Position numbers and translations under genes: made by a program | Notes under the pieces: model-generated | Database searches by the model: none | What the model saw: the letters and a program-made list of their open reading frames with translations, nothing else | What the model was told of the DNA's origin: nothing | Source: Verrucolacustris abundans | Lineage (GTDB): Bacteria > Verrucomicrobiota > Verrucomicrobiia > Methylacidiphilales > Verrucolacustridaceae | Direction: 5' to 3' | Assembly: GCA_965194535.1 (NCBI GenBank) | Contig: OZ239145.1 | Coordinates: forward strand, 1,054,001-1,118,000 | DNA length: 64,000 nucleotides | Shown: positions 9,216-16,362 of the stretch, piece after piece | How positions within the stretch are numbered: position 1 is the stretch's first letter | How the letters are laid out: each line of letters opens with the position of its first letter

Positions 9216-10249
9216 CGTCTGACCCTTGGTATCAGCTGCCACTGCCCATCACTCCAAACTGCGGTTCCGGTACTGGCGCGTTGTAAACGATCGCTTAGGG
9301 CAGCCGCCCAAGGAGAGTTTGGAATCGGGTCGATTAGAATTGCGGAAGAGGCTCGTTGGTCTGCATTCCGCAAAGTTCGATATAAATTCTTCGCAGCTGT
9401 AGACCCCTGCTGATCATTCGTCAGAACGTGGATATTTGGTTTTTGGGGAATGGAGTGATCTGTGTATGTAATGAACTCAAATGAGCCTGAGAACGATTTG
9501 ATGGGGGAGCTGCACAGATAGAGTGGGGTCATTGGAGAGTAGTGGTGGTCAAGCATCCCTGGAGCGGGAGAGGCAGATTGAACATTCCCGGATGAGTTGC
9601 GAATGGGGACATCCATTTGAAGAAATGAGGAGAGGGTTTGGGAGTCAATCGATCCGGGCCGAAGGATTACGGGTTTCGATTCAGACAAAGACAGGACGGT
9701 TGACTCAATTCCATTCGTGCAGGGCCCTCCATCTAAAATAAGCGGAATCTTGCCTTCGAGTTCTGCAAGAACAGCGAAGGCATCTGTCGGGCTTATTCTC
9801 CCAAATCGATTTGCACTGGGGGCGGCTAAAGGTTGCCCCAAATGCTTTAAAAGGAGTGATGCCGACGGGTCCGAGGGGCAACGGACGGCGACTGTTTCTA
9901 ATCCTGAGGTCACCTCAGTAGGAACACGGGGGCCTTTTGGTAGTATGAGTGTTAATGGGCCTGGCCAAAATCTTTGAGTAATGGACAGAGCTGATTCTGG
10001 GATAGGGCTTGCAAGAATTCCTTCTGAGATAGCTTGGGCAAGATCGGAGGAGGAGAGATGAAGTATCAAGGGGTCTGTGGAGGGGCGACCTTTGGCCTCG
10101 AAGATTTTAAGAACTGCAGCGGAACTGAGGCCTAGACCCCCTAGTCCGTAAACGGTCTCAGTCGGGAAAGCGACAAGTTCTCCCGCTAAAAGAATCTGGC
10201 AGGCCTCTTGAATGGAGGATTGGGATACGGGAAGGATTCGTGTTCTCAC
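9212..10249 (-). CDS. L-threonylcarbamoyladenylate synthase (Sua5/TsaC type)
   Basis: Makes threonylcarbamoyl-AMP from threonine, bicarbonate and ATP, the first step of the t6A37 modification of tRNAs reading ANN codons. The N-terminal YrdC-like domain carries FPTETVYGLGG, KGRPSTDPLILH and a nucleotide-binding SANRFGRISPT region. The C-terminal Sua5 extension has PGMLDHHYSP, so the protein (345 residues) is the long Sua5 form and not the short TsaC. It is divergent from nadC across about 90 bp, and its 3' end overlaps cysNC by 4 bp. Confidence 0.93.
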   Translation of the reverse strand: MRTRILPVSQSSIQEACQILLAGELVAFPTETVYGLGGLGLSSAAVLKIFEAKGRPSTDPLILHLSSSDLAQAISEGILASPIPESALSITQRFWPGPLTLILPKGPRVPTEVTSGLETVAVRCPSDPSASLLLKHLGQPLAAPSANRFGRISPTDAFAVLAELEGKIPLILDGGPCTNGIESTVLSLSESKPVILRPGSIDSQTLSSFLQMDVPIRNSSGNVQSASPAPGMLDHHYSPMTPLYLCSSPIKSFSGSFEFITYTDHSIPQKPNIHVLTNDQQGSTAAKNLYRTLRNADQRASSAILIDPIPNSPWAAALSDRLQRASTGTAVWSDGQWQLIPRVRR

Positions 10250-10336
10250 GATTTCACACTAGAAGGAATTCTTTATGGAGGAAAGAGGAGTACGTTTTTC
10301 TCGACTTTGCCCCAGTCTGGATTGCACGCTGGGGTA

Positions 10337-11203
10337 GTGAAATTATCTCCACAAAGTTGGCAGGCGATTGTGCGGGAAGCTGCCGCACGAGCTGTAGGGG
10401 AAGATGTGGGTCCAGATGATGTAACCAGCCGACTTCTGATACCTCCGGAGCTCAAAGCCACCGGTTTTCTTGTCGCTCGGGAGTCGTGCGTATTGGCCGG
10501 GATGGATGTTGCCGAGGCTGTTTTTCGGGAAGTGGACGGCCAACTGAAATGGCGGGCTTTGGCGCAAGATGGGGAAAGGATCTTGGTTGGTCAAAAAGTT
10601 GCTGAGGTGACAGGGTCGGCCCGATCTGTCCTTACTGGCGAAAGATGTGCATTGAACTTCATTCAGCGACTTTCGGGGGTCGCCACATTGACTGCTGATT
10701 ATGTACGGCAGACGGAGGGTACAGGGGCAAAGATTCTGGACACGAGGAAGACGACGCCGGGTTTGCGTGCCTTGGAGAGGCAGGCCGTGCGTCTAGGTGG
10801 TGGGACGAATCACCGAACAGGTCTTTACGATGGAATTCTAGTGAAAGAAAATCATCTGGCGCTGGTTTCCTTACCCGATCTTCCCGAGATATTGAGGAAG
10901 GCCGGCCAAGATCATCCTGACCTTTCGATTGTAGTGGAGGCGGACAATTGTGATTTGGCTAAGAAATTGCTGCAGCTTCCAATTCAGAGAGTGCTTTTGG
11001 ATAATATGACTTTGGATCAGGTCGGAGAAATCGTGGCTGCTCGCAAAAAGCTAGCTTCTCAAGTGCAAATTGAGGCTTCGGGAGGCGTGACCTTGGAGAG
11101 AGCGCGAGATTTAGCTCGGGCCGGGGTTGATTGGATCAGTGTTGGAAAATTGACCCACAGTGCGAGATCGATCGATTTCAGTCTCGATCTGATCCCGGGA
11201 TAG
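10337..11203 (+). CDS. nadC: Nicotinate-nucleotide pyrophosphorylase (carboxylating)
   Basis: Converts quinolinate and PRPP to nicotinate mononucleotide in de novo NAD synthesis. Family motifs are DVTSRLLIP, ALNFIQRLSGVATLT, LDTRKTTPGLR, GGGTNHRTGLYDGILVKENH and the C-terminal EASGGV and GVDWISVG. The open frame reaches a TTG at 10208. The conserved protein begins only with the GTG at 10337, which gives 288 residues, the usual NadC length; in-frame TTGs at 10307 and 10322 are alternatives. It is divergent from the Sua5 gene. No other NAD-pathway gene is in the window. Confidence 0.94.
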   Translation: MKLSPQSWQAIVREAAARAVGEDVGPDDVTSRLLIPPELKATGFLVARESCVLAGMDVAEAVFREVDGQLKWRALAQDGERILVGQKVAEVTGSARSVLTGERCALNFIQRLSGVATLTADYVRQTEGTGAKILDTRKTTPGLRALERQAVRLGGGTNHRTGLYDGILVKENHLALVSLPDLPEILRKAGQDHPDLSIVVEADNCDLAKKLLQLPIQRVLLDNMTLDQVGEIVAARKKLASQVQIEASGGVTLERARDLARAGVDWISVGKLTHSARSIDFSLDLIPG

Positions 11204-11211
11204 AAGAAGTC

Positions 11212-11529
11212 CTATTTCTTTGGCGGTGTGGCAAGCGCGCCCGCAGGCTGATTCATCTGAATATTGAACTGAGTGACAATCTCTTTTGCCTCATTGTTTG
11301 TTAAGCTGAGGCGCATCAGATCTTTGGCTAGGTTTTCCAGTTTATCGGAAACTGTCTTGTAACGAGCAATGGCCTGGGCTGCTTGACCCGTTGTTTGGGA
11401 TACGGCCTGACGTTCCTTAACAATGGATACAAGTTGGACCAGATTGACGAGCAGAAGTGCCCCTAGAACTGTTACAAGAGGCCAAACACAGGAAACAGGG
11501 GATTCGTAAGATTGATTTTCGTCGTTCAT
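11212..11529 (-). CDS. Small single-pass membrane protein, unknown function
   Basis: Not recognised. It has 105 residues: a short N-terminal segment, one strongly hydrophobic helix (about residues 15-36, WPLVTVLGALLLVNLVQLV), then a mainly helical soluble part and a Pro/Ala/Lys tail. It is second in a two-gene unit; its ATG overlaps the upstream gene's stop by 4 bp. The upstream product has the same plan (membrane helix followed by a short helical domain), so the pair may be diverged paralogs or a heteromeric membrane complex. It ends convergently just after nadC. Confidence 0.7.
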   Translation of the reverse strand: MNDENQSYESPVSCVWPLVTVLGALLLVNLVQLVSIVKERQAVSQTTGQAAQAIARYKTVSDKLENLAKDLMRLSLTNNEAKEIVTQFNIQMNQPAGALATPPKK

Positions 11530-11789
11530 GGATTGGCTTTCTCGTCGAGCTTCACATTGAGCTCATGCTTTTTAAGGATTTCTTTAAAGGCCGCATCTTT
11601 TTCGCCGGCCATCGCGATCCGAATGCTCAGGTTGCGGAGAACAGTCTCCATTTGAGGACCATTTGCGACTTGGGCTTGGACTGCTTGAATCTGGGAAATA
11701 GCTCCTCGTGTGCTTAGACCAAGCAGGAGGTTTACAAGCAACAGAATGCTAACCAAACCACTTAAGCTCCATAAGATTATTTTCTGCAT
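11526..11789 (-). CDS. Small single-pass membrane protein, unknown function
   Basis: Not recognised. It has 87 residues with an N-terminal hydrophobic helix (about residues 4-25, rich in Leu, Ile and Val), then a helical segment with a heptad-like pattern and a charged C-terminus. It is first in a pair whose second gene starts inside its stop codon (4-bp overlap). With both products single-pass and similarly sized, assembly as a complex is plausible but unproven. Upstream, 11790-11877 holds no other supported gene. Confidence 0.68.
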   Translation of the reverse strand: MQKIILWSLSGLVSILLLVNLLLGLSTRGAISQIQAVQAQVANGPQMETVLRNLSIRIAMAGEKDAAFKEILKKHELNVKLDEKANP

Positions 11790-11877
11790 GGCCAGATGAT
11801 TGATGAATTGAGTTTGTTAGTCAATCTGGGTCGTGGCGCTGCTGTGAGCAACTTTTTCAGGATGGATAGGCTTTTGA

Positions 11878-12069
11878 CTAAACTTGCGTGTTTTCAGGAT
11901 TCTTGACGGTAACTGACTTTTTATTCGAAATAGATTGGAGAAAAGGGAGTTTGGTTTTCTGGGGCAAAAATTCAGATTGGGATGAGTTCTCCCCCGACCA
12001 ACTCTTTTTGCGGGCAAAGTAGCGTTTTGATTGCGCAGAGGAAACGGCGCGGTACGCCTTGGAATTCAT
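11878..12069 (-). CDS. Possible small basic protein, hypothetical
   Basis: An open frame of 63 codons starting at ATG 12069, Ser/Lys-rich, with no hydrophobic segment and no recognised domain. A weak AGGGTG lies before the start. It sits alone in the 320-bp stretch between the small membrane-protein pair and tRNA-Ser. An overlapping frame on the same strand is also open, so coding is uncertain. Conservation in relatives would be needed to accept it. Confidence 0.3.
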   Translation of the reverse strand: MNSKAYRAVSSAQSKRYFARKKSWSGENSSQSEFLPQKTKLPFLQSISNKKSVTVKNPENTQV

Positions 12070-12113
12070 AGAAACACCCTGAAGAGTTTATTAATCCAGG
12101 AAAGGGAAAAAAC

Positions 12114-12202
12114 CGGTGCGGGGGGGATTCGAACCCCCGGTACGGTTTTACCCGTACAACGGTTTAGCAAACCGCCGCATTCGACCGCTCTGCCACCGCA
12201 CC
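12114..12202 (-). tRNA. tRNA-Ser (anticodon GCU)
   Basis: Reads AGC/AGU serine codons. On the minus strand the acceptor GGTGCGG pairs with CCGCACC with discriminator G. The anticodon loop TTTGCTAAA gives GCT. The long variable arm (TACGGG/CCGTA stem) is characteristic of tRNA-Ser, and the T-arm contains GGTTCGAATCC. It is 89 nt long, and the CCA end is not encoded. A T-run follows the 3' end. Confidence 0.96.
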
Positions 12203-12266
12203 AGGAATAAGAACCTTACGAGAAAATCAGGTGGCGAGCCAACCCGCTTTTTAACTGCTGGTGGGA

Positions 12267-13007
12267 TTAATAAGCCCCTGCAGAGGGGCTTGCTTGGTCG
12301 GCCGCTGTTGTAGTCGGAGGTTGAGGTGCGGACGGTTTGTTTTTGCCGGAAGGCATAGGGTCTTCGCCGTGGGTCACAGGCTGGTCTAGACGCAGGAACT
12401 TGATCACATCATCAAAAGGATTCTGGTTGGAGCCTGTCTTTGCGCGTGCACCTAACCCGGCCTGACTTACGGAGTAGGCATGGGCTGGGCCATCGGTCTT
12501 TACATTAGTAACAGTCGGCATCGGATTCAGGAGATTCGGTTTGTCGGGTTTCTCCTGTTCCGTGGTCTGCTTTTGAGTCGCATAAAGCTCGTATTCACTC
12601 TCCGACATTGAGGAAAGATTGAGTTCTTTTGAGACTTTGCCGCGAGCTAGTAGATCGATCCGCCCCTTCGTGTCCTGACCTGTACGGCTTGCCGTGACCT
12701 GATCTGTGAGCTCCCGATGTGTGGGTAGGGGCTGGGGCTCCTTTTTGAGTGGGATGCTTTCCATCTCGGGAAAAAGATCAGCAGCCTCTTTCGATATATC
12801 GGATTTCCCGCCTTTTTTTCCTGCAAGAAGGTTGTCTTGAAGGTCGCGCCCCTCTGCTGCATAAGTCGGTTTCCGCTTTGCTTCAATGGGATTTCTCCGA
12901 TGGGAATCAAAATCGAGTGGCTGATACGGGGTTTCAAGCGCTGGAGCTGCGGAGATCGAAAGTGTCGTGAAAAGCAGAAGCGAGATCGACTTCAAGGTAA
13001 GGTGCAT
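12267..13007 (-). CDS. Putative secreted, disordered protein of unknown function
   Basis: Not recognised. It has 246 residues with a good signal peptide (hydrophobic residues 5-20, cleavage near SAAPA-LET). The mature part is rich in Lys, Pro, Gln, Ser and Thr, has little hydrophobic core and probably is largely disordered. No cysteines or catalytic motifs are evident. It lies directly upstream of tRNA-Ser on the same strand and is divergent from the GYF_2 membrane protein across about 65 bp. The last codons lie in a perfect 8-bp stem-loop that may end transcription. Confidence 0.7.
   Translation of the reverse strand: MHLTLKSISLLLFTTLSISAAPALETPYQPLDFDSHRRNPIEAKRKPTYAAEGRDLQDNLLAGKKGGKSDISKEAADLFPEMESIPLKKEPQPLPTHRELTDQVTASRTGQDTKGRIDLLARGKVSKELNLSSMSESEYELYATQKQTTEQEKPDKPNLLNPMPTVTNVKTDGPAHAYSVSQAGLGARAKTGSNQNPFDDVIKFLRLDQPVTHGEDPMPSGKNKPSAPQPPTTTAADQASPSAGAY
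12272..12291 (-). terminator. Stem-loop at the 3' end of the secreted-protein gene
   Basis: A perfect 8-bp inverted repeat, AAGCCCCT / AGGGGCTT, with a 4-nt loop lies within the last codons of the gene ending at 12267. On the minus strand it is followed by an AT-rich stretch and not a clean T-run, so its strength as an intrinsic terminator is doubtful. It separates this gene from tRNA-Ser. Confidence 0.4.
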
Positions 13008-13071
13008 GGGTCATTTATGAAACGCATCGATTTGCTTGTAAACTAAACCCGATTTTTATTGAGGTTAAGAT

Positions 13072-14046
13072 GTGGATAAGAAAAAGGAACTTGTGAGACG
13101 CGTGAATCGTTACAATGATGGGATTATGTACTCGATTATCGGAGGGGATAAAAAGACTTATGGGCCTGTGACTTCTGATGAGGTGCATCGCTGGATTCGC
13201 GAGGGAAGGGCCGATGAGCGGACTCAGATCAAGCGCGAGGGTGGCACGAATTGGGAAGATCTGGGAAATTTATCCGAGTTTTTCCCTCCCCACTCATCCT
13301 CTCCACCTAAAATCTCGCGAGAATTTCATCCGTCGATCCTAAGTGCCACGGGCACACTCCGAGTAGGGGATTGTGTGCGCCAAGGGTGGCAAGTGTACCG
13401 GCAGGATCCATGGAGAATTACGGGAATTATCGCCTTGGTTTTCGTGGCCCAGTTTCTCCTCAATAGCATACCCTTGGCTGGGGCTCTTTTAGCTTTCTTA
13501 CTCAATGGACCAATTTTAGGTGGAATCTACAATTTTTGCCATCAAGTCATCCATGGTCACACCAGGGGGCTTCAAGATGTGATGGATATTGTGAAAACTC
13601 GTTTTTTGCCCTGTTTTCTTGCTACCACCGTATCGAGCTTGCTTGCCTTCGGACCATTTCTTTTGTCCCTGATTCCTGCGGCGGCGTTATTTGGTGCCTC
13701 CGGAGTAGTAATGGAGGAAATCATGAAACACCCTAATCTCATCCTCGGGATGGGTTTGCCTTTGCTAGCGGGGTTCCTTGGGATGATGTATTTTCTGATT
13801 TGTTGGTCGTTTGCAGTACCCATCGCGGCGTGTAGTCAGACCGACTTTTGGGAGTCCTTAAAGTTGAGTTGGCAAGGAGTGCGCAAAAACTTTTGGGCTT
13901 ATGTAGGGCTTCTCATTCTTTTGGGTGGCATCAATCTGATCGGCATACTTTGCCTCGGGTTAGGTCTCTTTATCACCATTCCTATCACGTTTCTTGCGAC
14001 CATGAGCGCCTATGATCAGATCTTCCGAGCCACCGATTCTCGCTAA
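13072..14046 (+). CDS. GYF_2-domain multi-pass membrane protein
   Basis: The N-terminal part (about residues 19-75, with YGPVTSDEVHRWIREGR) is a GYF_2 (DUF4339) domain, a small module thought to bind peptides. It is followed by about six hydrophobic helices with Gly-rich linkers, resembling DUF975/GDPD-type membrane domains. Length is 324 residues. GTG 13072 has a GAGG seven bases upstream; an ATG at 13126 just before the domain is the alternative. The 3' end overlaps the next small membrane gene by 35 bp, and crcB follows. The function is unknown; a membrane-assembly or transport-accessory role is possible. Confidence 0.82.
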   Translation: MDKKKELVRRVNRYNDGIMYSIIGGDKKTYGPVTSDEVHRWIREGRADERTQIKREGGTNWEDLGNLSEFFPPHSSSPPKISREFHPSILSATGTLRVGDCVRQGWQVYRQDPWRITGIIALVFVAQFLLNSIPLAGALLAFLLNGPILGGIYNFCHQVIHGHTRGLQDVMDIVKTRFLPCFLATTVSSLLAFGPFLLSLIPAAALFGASGVVMEEIMKHPNLILGMGLPLLAGFLGMMYFLICWSFAVPIAACSQTDFWESLKLSWQGVRKNFWAYVGLLILLGGINLIGILCLGLGLFITIPITFLATMSAYDQIFRATDSR

Positions 14047-14335
14047 ACTCGAAGCAGCCAGAAACTGCTTCGGCCTCAACGCTACGGTACTTCCAGGTTT
14101 AGGGACTTTTCGCATGGGCAGCAGGCTTCGTGGCCTTTTTGAAATGTCCGTAGCAATTGGTGGAACTCTTCTCTTTTGCGGAACCCTAATTCAAGCTGTG
14201 GGCGAACGGGAAGAAGGAGTGACCCTCCTTGCGGCTTTTTCGCCACACCTTTCCAACCTGACCCTGGGAGTTTTCCTGGTTTTGGGAGCCTGGTTTTCGG
14301 GTGTCTTTTATGCGAGGGGCCTGTTTCAAAAATGA
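14012..14335 (+). CDS. Small two-helix membrane protein, unknown function
   Basis: It has 107 residues with an N-terminal LEAARNCFGLNATVLPGLGT stretch, which looks like a conserved Asn/Pro/Gly-rich cytoplasmic motif. Two hydrophobic helices follow (about residues 46-62 and 84-102). It starts inside the end of the GYF_2 gene (35-bp overlap), and its TGA overlaps the crcB ATG by 4 bp, so all three genes are probably one operon. No function can be assigned. The context hints at a membrane partner of one of its neighbours. Confidence 0.7.
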   Translation: MIRSSEPPILAKLEAARNCFGLNATVLPGLGTFRMGSRLRGLFEMSVAIGGTLLFCGTLIQAVGEREEGVTLLAAFSPHLSNLTLGVFLVLGAWFSGVFYARGLFQK

Positions 14336-14730
14336 ACTCTGAACTAATCCGCCATGGAATCGCGGCGATGGTAGGAGGAGGAATCGCTTCTTTGCTGCGA
14401 TTTTCCGTCGGCGCATGGGTAATTCATACTTATCCCAATGAAAAAATACCTTGGGCTACTTTGGCTGTGAATTGGGTGGGATGTCTTGCGGTAGGTTTGA
14501 TCTATGGATGGACTACAGATCGTTGGTTCTTGGGGCTCCACACAAGGCATTTATTTGTCACAGGATTTTTAGGGGGGTTCACGACATTTTCGGCTTTCAG
14601 TGTCGAAACCACTCTCCTTTTTCGGAGAGGAGAAACGTTTTTGGCTTGGGGCTATATTTTAGCCAGCATCGCGGGTGGTTTAGTTCTTGCCTGGGCCGGG
14701 GAGAGAATCTCTGTCGCCCTCTCCAGCTGA
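14332..14730 (+). CDS. crcB: Fluoride ion channel CrcB/Fluc
   Basis: Small four-helix membrane protein that forms dual-topology dimers and exports fluoride. Its 132 residues contain the GGGIASLLRF N-terminal pattern, the conserved Asn in AVNWVGC and the GFLGGFTTFSAFSVE signature in helix 3. The open frame runs further upstream, but the ATG at 14332 overlaps the previous stop (ATGA) and matches the family start. No fluoride riboswitch can precede it, as its upstream sequence is coding. Its 3' end overlaps the convergent dinB by 51 bp. Confidence 0.93.
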   Translation: MNSELIRHGIAAMVGGGIASLLRFSVGAWVIHTYPNEKIPWATLAVNWVGCLAVGLIYGWTTDRWFLGLHTRHLFVTGFLGGFTTFSAFSVETTLLFRRGETFLAWGYILASIAGGLVLAWAGERISVALSS

Positions 14731-15909
14731 GAGTTTCTTCCTTAACCACAAGTCGTGGCCCCGTAGAATTGCCTTTTTCCCGTATTTCCGGCGCAGGAGG
14801 TCCGAAGCTTCCGCCAATTGAAGTCTTTCCGTGGCACTTTTTTGGGGCAATCCAGTCAGGGCAAGTTCCGGCTCAGGAAGAGCCGCATGAAGATTCGTCA
14901 GCCTGACTCCAACTAGACGCAAACTTTCGGGCCGTGACCAAGCCTTGCGGAGTAAAAGTTGTAGCATGGGGTAAAAATCGCTCTCGTGAGGAGAGGGCTC
15001 ATAAATCGATTCAGATCTCATGGTATCCTCCATGTCCTTGTAACGGATTCGCAACGTAAGGGTACGGGCGGCAAGTCTTTCATCCCGAAGTCGACGACAA
15101 AGTCGATCGGTCATGGAGCGTAGGACCGCCAAGATGAAGAACTCATCCTGACTGTTGGAAGAAAAGGTTTCCTGTTCCCCGAACGATTTCGGGGCAGCGG
15201 AGGCGGGAATAACTGGCCGGGGGTCAATACCCAAGGCAAAGGTGTGAAGAGCGGAAGCCGACGATCCAGCGATACGTTCAAGCTCCTTTAGTGGCATCTG
15301 AGCCACGTCGGAAATTAATGTGAGTCCTGCACCAACAAAGAGGGACTCTGTTTTCTTGCCAATGCCCGGCAACCATCGGCTTGGAAGGGGAGCGAGGAAC
15401 TCCCGTTCCGTTCCAGAAGGTACTTCGATGAAATTGTTGGGTTTATTTAATTTTGAAGCGACGGCGGAGCAGAACTTGTTCGAGGCCAATCCTTGGGAAA
15501 TGGTGATTTTTAGGTTTTCACGGATGACTGTGGCCAGATGGATCGCCGAATCGCGAGGGTGTCCGTGTCCTTGTTTCGAGAGGTCCAAGTACCCCTCGTC
15601 GATGGAACAGACTTCGACGTCGGGTGTGAGATCGTAAGCATAGGCGAACATGAGACGTGAAAAGCGCTCGTATTTCTCAAAATCCCCGGGAACAAGAATG
15701 AGATTGGGGCATAGACGCTTTGCTTGGGTGGTCGACATTGCGGACTTAACTCCACGGACGCGGGCTTCGTAACTTGCAGATGAAATGACCCCTCGATTCT
15801 CACCCCCGACGGCCATCGCTTTGCCCCGTAGCCTGGAATCGGCCGCTTGTTCGACAGATGCATAAAACGCATCAGCATCCAGGTGAAGAATTGAGCGGGG
15901 TGAGTTCAC
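14680..15909 (-). CDS. Y-family DNA polymerase (DinB/Pol IV-like)
   Basis: Translesion polymerase. The catalytic palm starts at once with LHLDADAFYASVEQ, and the second acidic pair is in SIDEGYLDL. The ASNKFCSAVASKLNKPN and LPGIGKKTESLF (HhH) motifs and a little-finger domain follow. The frame is open to 16128, but the conserved protein starts at GTG 15909, which overlaps by 4 bp the stop of a UmuD-like gene, giving 409 residues. This UmuDC-like arrangement around a DinB-type catalytic subunit suggests DNA-damage-linked control. No LexA box was recognised. No typical QLxLF clamp motif is obvious at the C-terminus. Confidence 0.93.
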   Translation of the reverse strand: MNSPRSILHLDADAFYASVEQAADSRLRGKAMAVGGENRGVISSASYEARVRGVKSAMSTTQAKRLCPNLILVPGDFEKYERFSRLMFAYAYDLTPDVEVCSIDEGYLDLSKQGHGHPRDSAIHLATVIRENLKITISQGLASNKFCSAVASKLNKPNNFIEVPSGTEREFLAPLPSRWLPGIGKKTESLFVGAGLTLISDVAQMPLKELERIAGSSASALHTFALGIDPRPVIPASAAPKSFGEQETFSSNSQDEFFILAVLRSMTDRLCRRLRDERLAARTLTLRIRYKDMEDTMRSESIYEPSPHESDFYPMLQLLLRKAWSRPESLRLVGVRLTNLHAALPEPELALTGLPQKSATERLQLAEASDLLRRKYGKKAILRGHDLWLRKKLSAGEGDRDSLPGPGKN

Positions 15910-16262
15910 ATCACGCGGACAAGGCAGGTCACGACACCTTGGAGGACCGCCTCGCTTTCTGGTATCGAAGGGGACGGGGAAGGGGGAAGAAAATGCGGTT
16001 TTGGATGTTGTCGATACCGGGTCAGAACCGACTGACCGTGGTGATGGATCAGCGCAAGGTCGAGGTCCTTGAGGGGACGAAACTCTAGAAGGAGTTGGTC
16101 TTTTTTCTGGATGCCAAGTTCCTTCCACTGATCGGATTCAACTTGGTGGAGAAAACTTCGACTGGGGTGATACGGAATTTCCTCCAGAAGCGGGGAAAGG
16201 GGATGGGAGGGGGGCAGATCCACAACAACATCCTTTGGGTGAAAGATTGCAAAGGTCAACAC
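15906..16262 (-). CDS. UmuD/LexA-like (S24 fold) protein lacking the Ser-Lys dyad
   Basis: A 118-residue protein that aligns by eye with the C-terminal domain of UmuD. HPSRSFLHQV matches the HPSATYFVKA region, and GIQKKDQLLLE matches GISDGDLLIVD. The C-terminus LQGVVTCLVRV matches VFGVVIHVVKA. The nucleophile motif GDSM reads SDQW here, and the TVKKL lysine region reads SVLTRY, so both catalytic residues are absent and self-cleavage is not expected. GTG 16262 is the start. The stop overlaps the polymerase GTG by 4 bp. The inferred role is a non-cleaving partner or regulator of the polymerase. Confidence 0.62.
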   Translation of the reverse strand: MLTFAIFHPKDVVVDLPPSHPLSPLLEEIPYHPSRSFLHQVESDQWKELGIQKKDQLLLEFRPLKDLDLALIHHHGQSVLTRYRQHPKPHFLPPSPSPSIPESEAVLQGVVTCLVRVM

Positions 16263-16281
16263 GAGGATGAGATGACAAGTT

Positions 16282-16341
16282 GGCGGCCAAGAATGGCCGC
16301 CCTACAGAGGGGCGTGGTGTAGGGCGCCCATCTTGGGCGCC
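16282..16341. repeat. BIME/REP-like inverted pair of GC-rich palindromic units
   Basis: Two nearly identical units of about 25 bp face each other. The first (16282-16306) has palindrome GGCGGCC-AAGAAT-GGCCGCC followed by CTACA. The second (16318-16341) is its reverse complement with a few changes (GGCGCCC/GGGCGCC arms). They are separated by 11 bp. Each unit folds alone, and the pair folds together. It lies 22 bp after the helicase stop and 20 bp before the UmuD-like start, where it could end or attenuate transcription. No second copy was noticed in the window. Confidence 0.6.
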
Positions 16342-16362
16342 GAAAATCAATGTAAGTAACGA

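Noticed and set aside
12116..12313. Plus-strand frame covering tRNA-Ser
   Set aside because: It is the translation of a tRNA gene and the hairpin beyond; not a protein gene.
14046..14331. Fluoride riboswitch before crcB
   Set aside because: The upstream sequence is a coding gene with an ATGA junction, and no riboswitch consensus was seen.
14451..14906. 151-codon frame over the crcB/polymerase junction
   Set aside because: Runs out of frame through two well-supported genes; composition is meaningless.
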